From contig CAVVHH010000002.1 in the NCBI GenBank assembly GCA_963748005.1, positions 1,922,001-1,986,000 on the forward strand: DNA of 64,000 bases. Reading direction: 5' to 3'. This DNA comes from CAILZL01 sp963748005 (lineage in GTDB: Bacteria > Pseudomonadota > Gammaproteobacteria > Steroidobacterales > Steroidobacteraceae). Both the position numbers and the translations under genes were made by a program. Under the pieces are notes generated by a model, which was not told where the DNA came from, did not search any database, and worked only from the letters and a program-made list of their open reading frames with translations. Position 1 is the stretch's first letter, and the number at the start of each line of letters is the position of its first letter. Below, one piece after another: positions 24,828-33,097 of the stretch.

Positions 24828-25301
24828 ATGAGCGCCACACCCTTCGAACTGACGATTACCCGTCTCATCAATGCACCGCCTGAGCGGGTGTACAAAGCCT
24901 GGATCGATCCCGAGATGATGAAGGAATGGTTCTGCCCGCGGCCGTGGCGCGTTACGCGTGTGGAAAATGATGTACGTGCGGGTGGTTCTTCCTATGTGCT
25001 GATGAAAGCCCCCAATGGTGAAGAGTTCCCCAACCGCGGCGTGTATCTGGAAGTGATTCCGGGCAGGAAGCTGGTATTCACTGACGCCTACGTCAGCGCC
25101 TGGATCCCATCGCGAAAGCCCTTCATGACCGGCGTGCTCACCTTTGACAACGAAGGCGGCAAGACGCGCTACACCGCGCACGTGTATCACTGGACCGAAG
25201 CTGATCTCAAGGAACACGAAAAGATGGGCTTCCACGACGGCTGGGGCAAGGCCACCGACCAACTCGAACTGCTGCTGGCCGGGAAGCCGATTCCTGGATA
25301 A
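24828..25301 (+). CDS. SRPBCC/AHSA1-like protein 5
   Basis: A 157-residue START-like protein: FELTITRLINAPPERVYKAW, then MMKEWFCPRPWRVTRVENDVRAGG and YLEVIPGRKLVFTDAYVSAW, with the family's C-terminal helix DQLELLLAG. The EWFCPRPW block and acidic C-terminal half mark a subfamily common near VOC and YCII genes. The ATG at 24828 is chosen over TTG at 24810. It is probably the third gene of the site-D operon. No export signal; ligand unknown. Confidence 0.88.
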   Translation: MSATPFELTITRLINAPPERVYKAWIDPEMMKEWFCPRPWRVTRVENDVRAGGSSYVLMKAPNGEEFPNRGVYLEVIPGRKLVFTDAYVSAWIPSRKPFMTGVLTFDNEGGKTRYTAHVYHWTEADLKEHEKMGFHDGWGKATDQLELLLAGKPIPG

Positions 25302-25313
25302 CACATTAGTTCA

Positions 25314-25358
25314 AACTCCCTCACCCTCGCTGCGCGCGAACTCTCTCAAGGGGAGAGG
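25314..25358. repeat. C-rich hairpin repeat, loose copy
   Basis: CTCCCTCACCC near 25316 and GGGGAGAGG at 25350-25358 are related to the hairpins at 16606, 20546 and 54206 but are separated by a longer loop. May attenuate read-through between the SRPBCC and VOC genes. Confidence 0.35.
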
Positions 25359-25382
25359 TGAACAACTTCGTAAAGGAACGTC

Positions 25383-25877
25383 ATGAGCACCATCAAACAA
25401 ACCAACACAAACAAGATCACACCCTTCCTGTGGTTCGACTCACTAGCCGAGGAAGCGGCGAATTTTTATGTTGGCGTTTTTCGCAATTCGCGTATCACCA
25501 GTACATTGCGCAATGGTGACGCCGGGCCGGGTCCTAAAGGGTCGGTACTGACCATCGGCTTTGAGCTTGAAGGACATCCGTTTGTCGCGTTGAATGGAGG
25601 TCCCAACTACAAGTTCAACCCGGCTGTATCTTTTGTGGTGAACTGCCAGACGCAGGAAGAAGTGGACTACTACTGGGACCACCTTGCTGCGGGCGGCCAG
25701 CCTGTGCAGTGCGGCTGGGTAACTGATCGTTTCGGCCTTTCATGGCAAGTTGTGCCGGGGCAGTTTCCGGAACTATTGACCCATCCAGACCCTGCCACGG
25801 CGCAGCGCGTCATGCAGGCCATGATGAAGATGGTGAAGCTTGATATCGCGGCGCTGCAAAAGGCGGCGCAGGCGTGA
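25383..25877 (+). CDS. PhnB-like VOC-fold protein
   Basis: A 164-residue member of the PhnB/3-demethylubiquinone-methyltransferase-like VOC group. ITPFLWFDSLAEEAANFYVGVF, VLTIGFELEGHPFVALNGGP and the conserved WDHLAAGGQPVQCGWVTDRFGLSWQVVP are diagnostic, and the end PATAQRVMQAMMKM is typical. Despite the database name these are not methyltransferases, and most have no known reaction. AAAGGA lies upstream of the ATG. It is 81 bases after SRPBCC 5 and separated from it by a loose C-rich hairpin, so it could be in the same operon or separate. Confidence 0.92.
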   Translation: MSTIKQTNTNKITPFLWFDSLAEEAANFYVGVFRNSRITSTLRNGDAGPGPKGSVLTIGFELEGHPFVALNGGPNYKFNPAVSFVVNCQTQEEVDYYWDHLAAGGQPVQCGWVTDRFGLSWQVVPGQFPELLTHPDPATAQRVMQAMMKMVKLDIAALQKAAQA

Positions 25878-25982
25878 TTGATTCGAATGCTTGTACATGC
25901 GCAGGTTAGGCTGCAAAGCGCAACATTTGGACATGAATGTTGGGCTTCGAAGACTCTGCCCAACCTACTTGACGAGGTCACC

Positions 25983-26330
25983 ATGAAATATCGCGGCAGC
26001 TGTCATTGCGGAAACATCGCCTTTGAAGTTGAGGGCGAACTCACGGGCGCCATGGCGTGTAACTGTTCCATCTGTCAACGCAAGGGTTCCTTGCTGTGGT
26101 TTCTGCCCAGGGAAAAGATGAATTTGCTCACGCCGGAAGCCAACATCAGCACTTATACGTTCAACAAGCATGTGATCCAGCATCGCTTCTGCCCGAAGTG
26201 CGGTATGCATCCCTACGGCGAGGGTGTTGATCCCAAGGGCAACAAGACCGCGGCAATCAATATTCGCTGCCTTGAAGACATTGATCTCGATGCAGTGCCG
26301 GTGCAGCACTTCGATGGGCGTTCAATCTAA
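25983..26330 (+). CDS. GFA-family zinc-binding protein
   Basis: A 115-residue protein of the glutathione-dependent formaldehyde-activating (GFA/CENP-V) fold. Zinc-ligand cysteines are in GSCHCGNIAFEV, CNCSICQRKG and FCPKCGMHPYG, the complete three-cluster pattern. The original member was described as binding formaldehyde and glutathione, but most GFA proteins have no proven reaction. The start at 25983 is chosen for MKYRGSCHCG, the family's beginning; the 35 upstream residues have no counterpart. Part of the same plus-strand run of small stress-type genes. Confidence 0.93.
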   Translation: MKYRGSCHCGNIAFEVEGELTGAMACNCSICQRKGSLLWFLPREKMNLLTPEANISTYTFNKHVIQHRFCPKCGMHPYGEGVDPKGNKTAAINIRCLEDIDLDAVPVQHFDGRSI

Positions 26331-26352
26331 TTATCCGGCTTCAGGAGGAATC

Positions 26353-26883
26353 ATGTTGAAGATCATCGGGCTCGTTGTTGTTGCGGCAGTTGCCATCGTG
26401 CTGCTGTTGGCTTTGACCAAGCCGGACACGTTTCATGTCGAGCGCACTACGAGCATCAATGCATTGCCTGAGCAGATATTCCCGCACATCAATGATCTGC
26501 ATGCATGGGAAGCCTGGTCGCCGTACCTCAAACTGGATCCGGCGATGAAAGCGACTTACAGCGGCGTGGCCAGCGGTGCGGGTGCGGTGTATGAATGGGA
26601 AGGGAACAGTAAGGTGGGTGCAGGTCGAGTGACTATTGCGTCCACCCAGCCACCGGGTCGCGTAGATATCAAGCTTGACATGCTCAAACCCTTTGCCGCC
26701 AGCAATGATGTGGCCTTTATCCTCCAGCCGAATGGTGCGGCGACCAATGTGACTTGGGCGATGGATGGCAGGAATAACTTCGTTGCCAAGGTGATGAGCG
26801 TGTTCTTGGACATGGACAAGATGGTTGGTAGCCAATTTGAAGAGGGACTGGCCAATCTGAAGGCGGCGGTGGAGAAGGCGTAG
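26353..26883 (+). CDS. Membrane-anchored SRPBCC protein 6
   Basis: A 176-residue protein with an N-terminal membrane anchor or uncleaved signal (IIGLVVVAAVAIVLLLALTK), followed by an SRPBCC domain of the polyketide-cyclase/dehydrase type: TFHVERTTSINALPEQIFPHI, WEAWSPYLKLDP, VYEWEGNSKVGAGRV and a final VGSQFEEGLANLKAA. The W(S)P(Y) block is characteristic. The domain is probably periplasmic or membrane-facing, unlike the five cytosolic paralogues upstream. AGGAGG lies before the ATG, 22 bases after the GFA gene, so the two are cotranscribed. Ligand unknown. Confidence 0.87.
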   Translation: MLKIIGLVVVAAVAIVLLLALTKPDTFHVERTTSINALPEQIFPHINDLHAWEAWSPYLKLDPAMKATYSGVASGAGAVYEWEGNSKVGAGRVTIASTQPPGRVDIKLDMLKPFAASNDVAFILQPNGAATNVTWAMDGRNNFVAKVMSVFLDMDKMVGSQFEEGLANLKAAVEKA

Positions 26884-26907
26884 GGGCGGCTTGCGAGCGC
26901 CCCTGCG
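26882..26907. repeat. REP-like palindrome, single copy
   Basis: AGGGGCGGCTTGCGAG then CGCCCCTGCG: a GGGGCG/CGCCCC stem round a CTTGCGAG core, overlapping the end of SRPBCC 6. Same family as the inverted pair at 55138-55206. Confidence 0.55.
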
Positions 26908-26950
26908 AATGCGTGGAAAAAGGCCTAGCGGTTGCCTCTTGCGACCATGC

Positions 26951-29428
26951 TCACAATACCGGCTTGATGTTCCAGATGCGCTCGGCGTAATCGCGGATGC
27001 TGCGATCGCTGGAAAACATGCCCATGCTCAAGGTATTGAGCAGGGCTTTGCGGCTCCAGGCGTCCTGATCGACATACAGAGCATCGACATGCGCTTGTGC
27101 AGCAACATATGACTCGTAGTCGGCCAGCACCAGGAAGTGTTCGCCATCGCTGAGCAGGCGATCCACCACGGAATTGGCATCCGCAAGATTGTTCTGCGTG
27201 AGGGCGCCAGATTGGAGCAGGTCGAGCACGCGCTTCAGTTCCGGACAGCCTTGCACGACCGCCATGGGTGAATAGCCTTGAGCGCGCCGTGCCACGGCTT
27301 CGGCTGCTGTCATGCCAAAAATGAAAATGTTCTCGTCGCCCACTGCATCCTTGATTTCGATATTGGCGCCATCCAGCGTGCCGATGGTCAGCGCACCATT
27401 CAATGATAGCTTCATGTTGCCAGTACCTGAGGCTTCCATGCCGGCGGTAGAAATCTGTTCCGACAAGTCCGCAGCAGGCATGATTTCCTGCGCCAGCGAC
27501 ACGTCGTAGTCCGGCAGGAAGCACAGCTTGAGCTTGTTGCCGATGCGCACGTCGTTATTGATGGTATGCGCAACGTTGTTGATCAGCTTGATGATGGCCT
27601 TTGCCATGATATAGCCGGGCGCGGCCTTGCCGGCGATGATCACCGTGCGCGGTACGATGGGCGCATCTGGGTTGTCCAGAATGCGCTGATAACGCGCCAC
27701 GACATGCAGCAAAGTCAGCAGCTGTCGTTTGTATTCGTGAATACGTTTCACCTGCACATCGAACATCGAGTTCGCATCGACTTCGACACCGATCAGGTTG
27801 TTGATGGTATTGGCCAGTCGTCGCTTGTTGCCCAGCTTGATGTCGCGGAAGCGCTGGCGGAACTGCACATCGTCAACCGCCCACTTCAAGCGCTCCAGTT
27901 CTTCCAGATCGTTTTCCCAGGCACTGCCCAGATGTTCGGTGAGCAGTTGCGACAGATCGGGGTTGGCCTGTTTCAGCCAGCGACGCACCGTGATGCCGTT
28001 GGTAATATTGGTGAAGCGCTCCGGCCATAATTCGGCAAAATCGCGAAAGATGGTTTCGCGCATCAGTTGTGAATGCAGTTTGGCCACGCCATTGACCTTG
28101 TGGCTGCCTACCACGGACAGATAGGCCATGCGCACCCGCCTGTCCCCGTCTTCCTCAATCAACGACATGCGGCGTCGGCGGTCCAGATCCTGCGGATAGC
28201 GCTGACTGATCTGCTCCAGGAAATCGCGATTGATCTGATAAAGAATCTGCAGATGCCGTGGCAACAATCGTTCGAATTTCGCTACCGACCAGGTTTCCAG
28301 TGCTTCGGGCAACAGCGTGTGATTGGTGTAGGCGCAGGTGCGCTGCGTGATGGCCCAGGCAACACCCCATTCCAGCTGGTGGTGATCCACCAGCAAGTGC
28401 ATCAATTCCAGAATGGTCAGCGCCGGGTGCGTGTCGTTGAGCTGAATGGCGACCGCTTCGGAGAGCTCCGTCAATGGCCGACGATTGGCGAGATGTTGCG
28501 CCAGCAGGTCCTGCAATGAAGCGCTGACAAAGAAGTATTGCTGTTTGAAGCGCAGTTCCTTGCCCTGCGGTGTCGTATCGTCGGGATATAACACGCGTGT
28601 CAGGTTCTTGGCATCGATCTGTTCGGCCACGGCAGCGGCATAGTTGCCGGCGTTGAAATGTTCCACTTTGAAAGGAGTGACGGCTTCTGCCGACCACAGG
28701 CGCAGATGATTCACTGCGGGACTCTGATTGCCGGGGATCAATATGTCGTAACCCACTGCCCACACATCCTGCGTGTCCACCCAGTAATTGTGGATACGGC
28801 CCTGGGTATCGCGCTCCGATTTGCAGCTGCCGCCGAAGTGCACCATGTAGCGCACGCCACCGCGCCCGCTCTCCCAGAAGTTCTGATATTGCAGCCAGGA
28901 ACTGGCCAGCTCCTGTTGTGCGCCGTCAGCGCCGATCTTCTGCTGAAAAATGCCGTAGTCGTAGCGAATGCCATAGCCGGTTGCGGCATAACCCAGCGTC
29001 GCCAGTGAATCGAGAAAGCACGCGGCCAGACGTCCCAGGCCACCGTTGCCGAGGCCCGGGTCTTCTTCTTCCTCGGCAATGGCATCGAGGTCGTAACCCA
29101 TCTCGCGCAGCGTTTCGCGCGTTTCGGTGAGCACGATGGGCGGGAAGGTCGACAGCGCATTGATCAGACTGCGGCCGAGCAGGAACTCCATCGACAGATA
29201 ACATACCCGCTTGACCTTGGCGGCATTGCAGCGCCGCCAAGTAGCCAGCCAATGATCGGTCAGCTCCTCGCGGACTGCCAGCACCAGTGCATCATAGATG
29301 TCACGGCGCACGGCGCTGACCGGGTCGCGGCCCAGGCGGCGCTGCAGACGATCAACAATCGCCTCGCGCACGTGGCCACGGTACAAAGGCGCTGAGGGTG
29401 TAATCGCATTGACCGGCAGGTCGCTCAT
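26951..29428 (-). CDS. glgP: Glycogen/alpha-glucan phosphorylase
   Basis: Releases glucose 1-phosphate from glycogen or maltodextrin with inorganic phosphate, using pyridoxal phosphate. The 825-residue product follows the family throughout: VCYLSMEFLLGRSL, EEEEDPGLGNGGLGRLAACF, ATGYGIRYDYGIF, QLNDTHPAL, RVKRIHEYKRQLL-like KRIHEYKRQ, KAAPGY, and the PLP-lysine block EASGTGNMKLSLNGALTIG. I place the start at ATG 29428, which gives an N-terminus of family length; the longer frame to 29482 would run into an inverted-repeat element that fills the upstream gap. No Shine-Dalgarno is obvious. Nearby gnd, zwf and tal suggest a sugar-phosphate theme, but no other glg gene is in the window. Confidence 0.95.
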   Translation of the reverse strand: MSDLPVNAITPSAPLYRGHVREAIVDRLQRRLGRDPVSAVRRDIYDALVLAVREELTDHWLATWRRCNAAKVKRVCYLSMEFLLGRSLINALSTFPPIVLTETRETLREMGYDLDAIAEEEEDPGLGNGGLGRLAACFLDSLATLGYAATGYGIRYDYGIFQQKIGADGAQQELASSWLQYQNFWESGRGGVRYMVHFGGSCKSERDTQGRIHNYWVDTQDVWAVGYDILIPGNQSPAVNHLRLWSAEAVTPFKVEHFNAGNYAAAVAEQIDAKNLTRVLYPDDTTPQGKELRFKQQYFFVSASLQDLLAQHLANRRPLTELSEAVAIQLNDTHPALTILELMHLLVDHHQLEWGVAWAITQRTCAYTNHTLLPEALETWSVAKFERLLPRHLQILYQINRDFLEQISQRYPQDLDRRRRMSLIEEDGDRRVRMAYLSVVGSHKVNGVAKLHSQLMRETIFRDFAELWPERFTNITNGITVRRWLKQANPDLSQLLTEHLGSAWENDLEELERLKWAVDDVQFRQRFRDIKLGNKRRLANTINNLIGVEVDANSMFDVQVKRIHEYKRQLLTLLHVVARYQRILDNPDAPIVPRTVIIAGKAAPGYIMAKAIIKLINNVAHTINNDVRIGNKLKLCFLPDYDVSLAQEIMPAADLSEQISTAGMEASGTGNMKLSLNGALTIGTLDGANIEIKDAVGDENIFIFGMTAAEAVARRAQGYSPMAVVQGCPELKRVLDLLQSGALTQNNLADANSVVDRLLSDGEHFLVLADYESYVAAQAHVDALYVDQDAWSRKALLNTLSMGMFSSDRSIRDYAERIWNIKPVL

Positions 29429-29434
29429 GGGACT

Positions 29435-29741
29435 AGGGCCTGCTAACACTGATGGCATCGCTGCGACGGAGGTCATAAACACCCAGGACGCGACGCACCG
29501 AGCACAGTGTACTCAGCGTACTCAAGCGAGGTGTCCCACAGGGATTTCCTTCGGTCACAACAAAGTCCTGGGTGTCTATGACGCCGTCCCTTCGGGTTGG
29601 GCCCCAAAAGGCACCATGCGCCCATATTTGATTAACTTGGGCTCGTCGCTCATTTGGAATAACCAAACTTCACTCCTCGCGCCCAGCCTTGTGCCTTTTG
29701 GGGCTCCAGCGCAGCGATGCCATTAGTGTTAATTAGGTCCT
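29435..29741. repeat. Inverted-repeat element with nested hairpins (MITE-like)
   Basis: It fills almost the whole glgP-lipoprotein gap. The outer arms 29436-29465 and 29710-29740 match over about 30 bases with three substitutions and a one-base gap (shared core ATGGCATCGCTGCG). Inside are two long hairpins: 29472-29489 with 29565-29582 (18 bases, one mismatch) and 29601-29614 with 29691-29704 (14 bases, perfect: GCCCCAAAAGGCAC). The second encloses a small hairpin, TTTGG-AATAA-CCAAA (29653-29667). No transposase is encoded. The layout fits a non-autonomous mobile repeat or a large structured RNA, not a simple terminator. Confidence 0.8.
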
Positions 29742-29745
29742 TGGG

Positions 29746-30375
29746 CTACTTTTTTGCGTCCTGCGTTTTGACCACGCGTTCACCGGAAATTTTCCACAAG
29801 CCCACATCGCGCAGCAGGTTCAGTTCCTTGTAGACGACGACATTGCCGAATCGCTGCGTGAAGCTGGCCAGGCGCCGATCATTGCCCTGCTGCAGGATCT
29901 GCAGATTGGTAACGCGCGGATTGGGCAGTGGACCATTGGCGACTTCGGCGGCGCGCTGCTGCAACCATGCGGCGGCGCCTGCAGGCGCGTCGGTCTCGAA
30001 CTGGCTGGAATACATGGCCATCATCGCCGTGCTGTTGCGATCCGCCCAGGCCTGCGCCCAGTCCGCCACCATTTCTTCAGGTGAAGCCGCAATACGGCCG
30101 GCGGTGCCAAAATAGGAGGGTGCCTGCTGCAAACAGACCTTGGGGTCGATGGTCTTGCCGGTACTGGCGGGAATGGCCAGCGCATTGCGCCGATCAGGTG
30201 CTTCCGCGCCGGACGCAGGCTGCAACACAGGAGCGTCCTGCGCTTTCAGGTAATCGCCACGGATTTCATCGCACTCGGCTGGTTTGGGTGTCGAGTGGCA
30301 GGCACCCAGCAGCATCAATATCCCCAGCAGGGGAATGAGCGACAGACGAAAATGAATGTGAGGTGCAGTTGCCAT
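29746..30375 (-). CDS. Lipoprotein with NTF2-like domain
   Basis: A 209-residue predicted outer-membrane or periplasmic lipoprotein. Signal with lipobox LLGAC, then a Cys-containing N-terminal region of unknown fold and, from about residue 100, a domain with ADWAQAWADRNSTAMMAMYSS, F, W-QQR, PLPNPRVTNLQI, RFTQRFGNVV-like FTQRF and LLRDVGLWKISGERV. That order (aromatic pair, W..R, P.I.V.N, W.I..E) is the NTF2-like fold found at the end of some L,D-transpeptidases and related envelope proteins. The start is ATG 30375, which puts the signal at the N-terminus. It ends next to the repeat element upstream of glgP. Function unknown. Confidence 0.75.
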   Translation of the reverse strand: MATAPHIHFRLSLIPLLGILMLLGACHSTPKPAECDEIRGDYLKAQDAPVLQPASGAEAPDRRNALAIPASTGKTIDPKVCLQQAPSYFGTAGRIAASPEEMVADWAQAWADRNSTAMMAMYSSQFETDAPAGAAAWLQQRAAEVANGPLPNPRVTNLQILQQGNDRRLASFTQRFGNVVVYKELNLLRDVGLWKISGERVVKTQDAKK

Positions 30376-30607
30376 GAATGTTATTGCTGATAACTCTGGT
30401 GAAAGCCCTTGGCGGGCGGCGGATGGGTCATAGACCCGCAAGTGCAGCGCTGGTTCGCAGCGGGGCGGTCATTGTAAACAGATCGTAGTATCCCGGCTAA
30501 GCTACCGGCGGTGAGACAATCTGTCTAGCTGGCTGTAGCCTGGCTCGCGGCGACTGAGTTGCGGGCAATATGCTTGCTGAACGCCGAAATACACAACGAG
30601 AGGGTAT

Positions 30608-31606
30608 ATGCAGATAGGCATGGTCGGTTTGGGCCGCATGGGCGCGAACATGGCGCTGCGATTGCTGCGTCACGGACATGAATGTGTGGCGTTTGACGCC
30701 CGCCCCGGCGCCGCTGATGCGCTGGCGGCTGCCGGTGCGGTTGCGGCCGGGTCGCTGGCTGATCTGGTGGCCAAGCTGAACGCGCCGCGCGCCATCTGGT
30801 TGATGGTCCCGGCTGCAGTGGTCGAGTCGGTGATTGCAGAGCTGGAGGATCTGCTGCAGCCGGGCGATGTGCTCATCGATGGCGGCAATTCCGATTATCG
30901 CGACGCCATCCGTCATGCACAGCGACTGAAAGACCGGCACATTGAGTTCATCGACGTAGGTACCAGTGGCGGCGTGTGGGGCCTGGAAGCGGGTTACTGC
31001 CTGATGATTGGCGGCGCGGCCCCTGCCGTGGCGCGGCTCGAACCGGTGTTTGCCGCACTGGCGACTGGCGGTGCCAGTCCTGCCGATAACGTGCAAGGTA
31101 CCGCACAGCGCGGTTATCTGCACTGCGGCGCGGCGGGTGCCGGCCACTTCGTCAAGATGATTCACAATGGCATTGAATACGGATTGATGGCTGCCTATGC
31201 CGAAGGCTTCAACATGCTCTCGCATGCCGGGCTCGGTCTGGTGAATCGACCAGCTGACGCGGAAACAGCGCCCCTGGCGGCGCCGGAGCAATATCAGTAC
31301 AACTTCGACATTGCCGCGATTGCCGAATTGTGGCGGCATGGCAGTGTGGTGCGCTCCTGGTTGCTGGATCTCACTGCACAGGCCCTGGTTGCAGACCCAA
31401 CACTGCAGCACTTTGCAGGTCGTGTAACCGATTCCGGTGAAGGTCGCTGGACCCTGCAGGCTGCCATTGATCTGGGTGTGCCCATGCCGACACTGGCCGC
31501 TGCGCTGTTTTCGCGCTTCAGTTCACGCGATGAGGATCAATATGCCAACAAGCTGTTGTCCGCCATGCGCCAGCAGTTTGGCGGGCACATTGAAAAGAAG
31601 AATTGA
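30608..31606 (+). CDS. gnd: 6-phosphogluconate dehydrogenase, short NAD-type
   Basis: Oxidatively decarboxylates 6-phosphogluconate to ribulose 5-phosphate. At 332 residues it is the short (YqeC/GndA-like) form, not the 468-residue E. coli Gnd. Seen are the Rossmann MQIGMVGLGRMGANMALRLL, LIDGGNSDYRDA, DVGTSGGVWGLEAGYCLMIGG and the catalytic Lys in FVKMIHNGIEYGLM. The residue after the second strand is Asp (AFDARP), which favours NAD over NADP. GAGAGGG precedes the ATG. zwf begins 53 bases after its stop, so the two oxidative pentose-phosphate enzymes are cotranscribed. Confidence 0.94.
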   Translation: MQIGMVGLGRMGANMALRLLRHGHECVAFDARPGAADALAAAGAVAAGSLADLVAKLNAPRAIWLMVPAAVVESVIAELEDLLQPGDVLIDGGNSDYRDAIRHAQRLKDRHIEFIDVGTSGGVWGLEAGYCLMIGGAAPAVARLEPVFAALATGGASPADNVQGTAQRGYLHCGAAGAGHFVKMIHNGIEYGLMAAYAEGFNMLSHAGLGLVNRPADAETAPLAAPEQYQYNFDIAAIAELWRHGSVVRSWLLDLTAQALVADPTLQHFAGRVTDSGEGRWTLQAAIDLGVPMPTLAAALFSRFSSRDEDQYANKLLSAMRQQFGGHIEKKN

Positions 31607-31659
31607 CAGTTGATGAAACTTTATCGCGGTAGTTGATGTCCAACTCTCCCGAGACACAC

Positions 31660-33045
31660 ATGTCCGAACCCCGCTCAGATGCATTGGTCCTGTTCGGCGC
31701 CACCGGTGATCTGGCGCACAAGAAAATTTTTCCGGCGGTGTATGCACTGCATCGCCGCGGCCTGCTCAATATGCCGGTCATTGGTGTTGCCACTTCCGAT
31801 TGGAACGACCAGCAGCTGCGTCAACATGCAGCCTCCGGCGTTCAGCAGCATGGTAATGGTTACGATGCAGCCAGCTTCGCCAAGTTTGCTGCGCAACTGC
31901 GTTATGTGCGCGGTGATTATCGCGATGCGGCGACCTTCACGACGCTGCGCACGGCGCTGAATCCAGCACAGCGGCCGCTGTACTACCTGGCCATTCCGCC
32001 CAGCCTGTTTCCCACGGTGATTCAGGGCCTGACGGCTTCAGCATGTTCGCGCGGCGCGCGGCTGGTCGTCGAAAAACCATTTGGGCGCGACCTGGATTCA
32101 GCATTAAAACTCAATGCCGTGCTGGCAACGGCCTTCGAGGAGGCCAATGTATTTCGTATTGATCACTACCTCGGCAAGGAGTCGGTGCAGAACCTGCTGT
32201 ACTTCCGTTTCGCCAATTCATTTCTGGAGCCGATCTGGAATCGCAATTACGTCGAGCGCGTGCAGATCACCATGGCAGAAAAATTTGGTGTGCAGGGACG
32301 CGGCCGTTTTTATGAGGAAGTGGGTGCACTGCGCGATGTGGTGCAGAACCACTTGTTGCAGGTGGTGGCGCATATCGCCATGGAGCCGCCCACCGGCAAA
32401 GGCGCCGAACCACTGCGAGATGAGCGCGCGAAAGTGTTGCGCGCCATCCGGCCACTGTCTGCTGACAAATTGATCCGTGGTCAGTTTGAAGGTTACCGAC
32501 AGGAGGCTGGAGTAGCGCCAGACTCGCAAGTCGAAACCTATGTGGCGGTGGAGTTGTACATCGATTCATGGCGCTGGCAGGGCGTGCCGTTTTATATCCG
32601 TACCGGCAAATGCCTGCCTGTCACGGCTACCGAAGTGTTTGTGGAGTTGAAACCGCCGCCGCAGAAAATATTCGACTACATCGGCGATGAGCATCCCAAC
32701 TATCTGCGATTTCGTCTGGGTCCGGATCGTGTCACGATCGCGCTGGGTGCACGGGCCAAGCAACATGGTGAAATCATGCAAGGGCGTGAAGTGGAGCTAT
32801 TCGCCACCAATACGCAGGGCGATGAGATGCTCGCATACGAACGCCTGATCGGCGATGCGCTCAAGGGCGACGGTACACTGTTCGCGCGCGGTGATGGCAT
32901 CGAATCCGCGTGGCGGATAGTCGATGGTGTGCTGAACACCAACAAGCCCGTGCATCACTATGGGCCGGGTTCATGGGGCCCGAACATTGCCGATCCGTTT
33001 CTGCCGCTGCCCGGACGCTGGCGAAATCCGGGCGAAGCGACCTGA
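31660..33045 (+). CDS. zwf: Glucose-6-phosphate 1-dehydrogenase
   Basis: Oxidises glucose 6-phosphate to 6-phosphogluconolactone with NADP, the entry to the pentose-phosphate and Entner-Doudoroff routes. Seen are the nucleotide site ALVLFGATGDLAHKK, EKPFGRDLDSA, and the active-site FRIDHYLGKE with its catalytic His; the C-terminal VFVELKPPP and HHYGPGSWGP blocks are typical. The start could be ATG 31636 or ATG 31660; I prefer 31660 (MSEPRSDALVLFG), which gives the usual short lead to the Rossmann strand at 461 residues. It follows gnd. No lactonase gene (pgl) lies between or after them. Confidence 0.95.
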   Translation: MSEPRSDALVLFGATGDLAHKKIFPAVYALHRRGLLNMPVIGVATSDWNDQQLRQHAASGVQQHGNGYDAASFAKFAAQLRYVRGDYRDAATFTTLRTALNPAQRPLYYLAIPPSLFPTVIQGLTASACSRGARLVVEKPFGRDLDSALKLNAVLATAFEEANVFRIDHYLGKESVQNLLYFRFANSFLEPIWNRNYVERVQITMAEKFGVQGRGRFYEEVGALRDVVQNHLLQVVAHIAMEPPTGKGAEPLRDERAKVLRAIRPLSADKLIRGQFEGYRQEAGVAPDSQVETYVAVELYIDSWRWQGVPFYIRTGKCLPVTATEVFVELKPPPQKIFDYIGDEHPNYLRFRLGPDRVTIALGARAKQHGEIMQGREVELFATNTQGDEMLAYERLIGDALKGDGTLFARGDGIESAWRIVDGVLNTNKPVHHYGPGSWGPNIADPFLPLPGRWRNPGEAT

Positions 33046-33097
33046 CACTTTTTACGCAACAAGCGATACGATCGGCAATCCTCCGGAGGAGCGCGCC

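Noticed and set aside
29433..29666. 77-residue open frame inside the inverted-repeat element
   Set aside because: It runs across hairpin stems and arms, so its length follows from the repeat; there is no ribosome-binding site.
30442..30607. Possible tRNA or small RNA in the gap before gnd
   Set aside because: No cloverleaf, no T-loop GTTCRA box and no terminator-like end.
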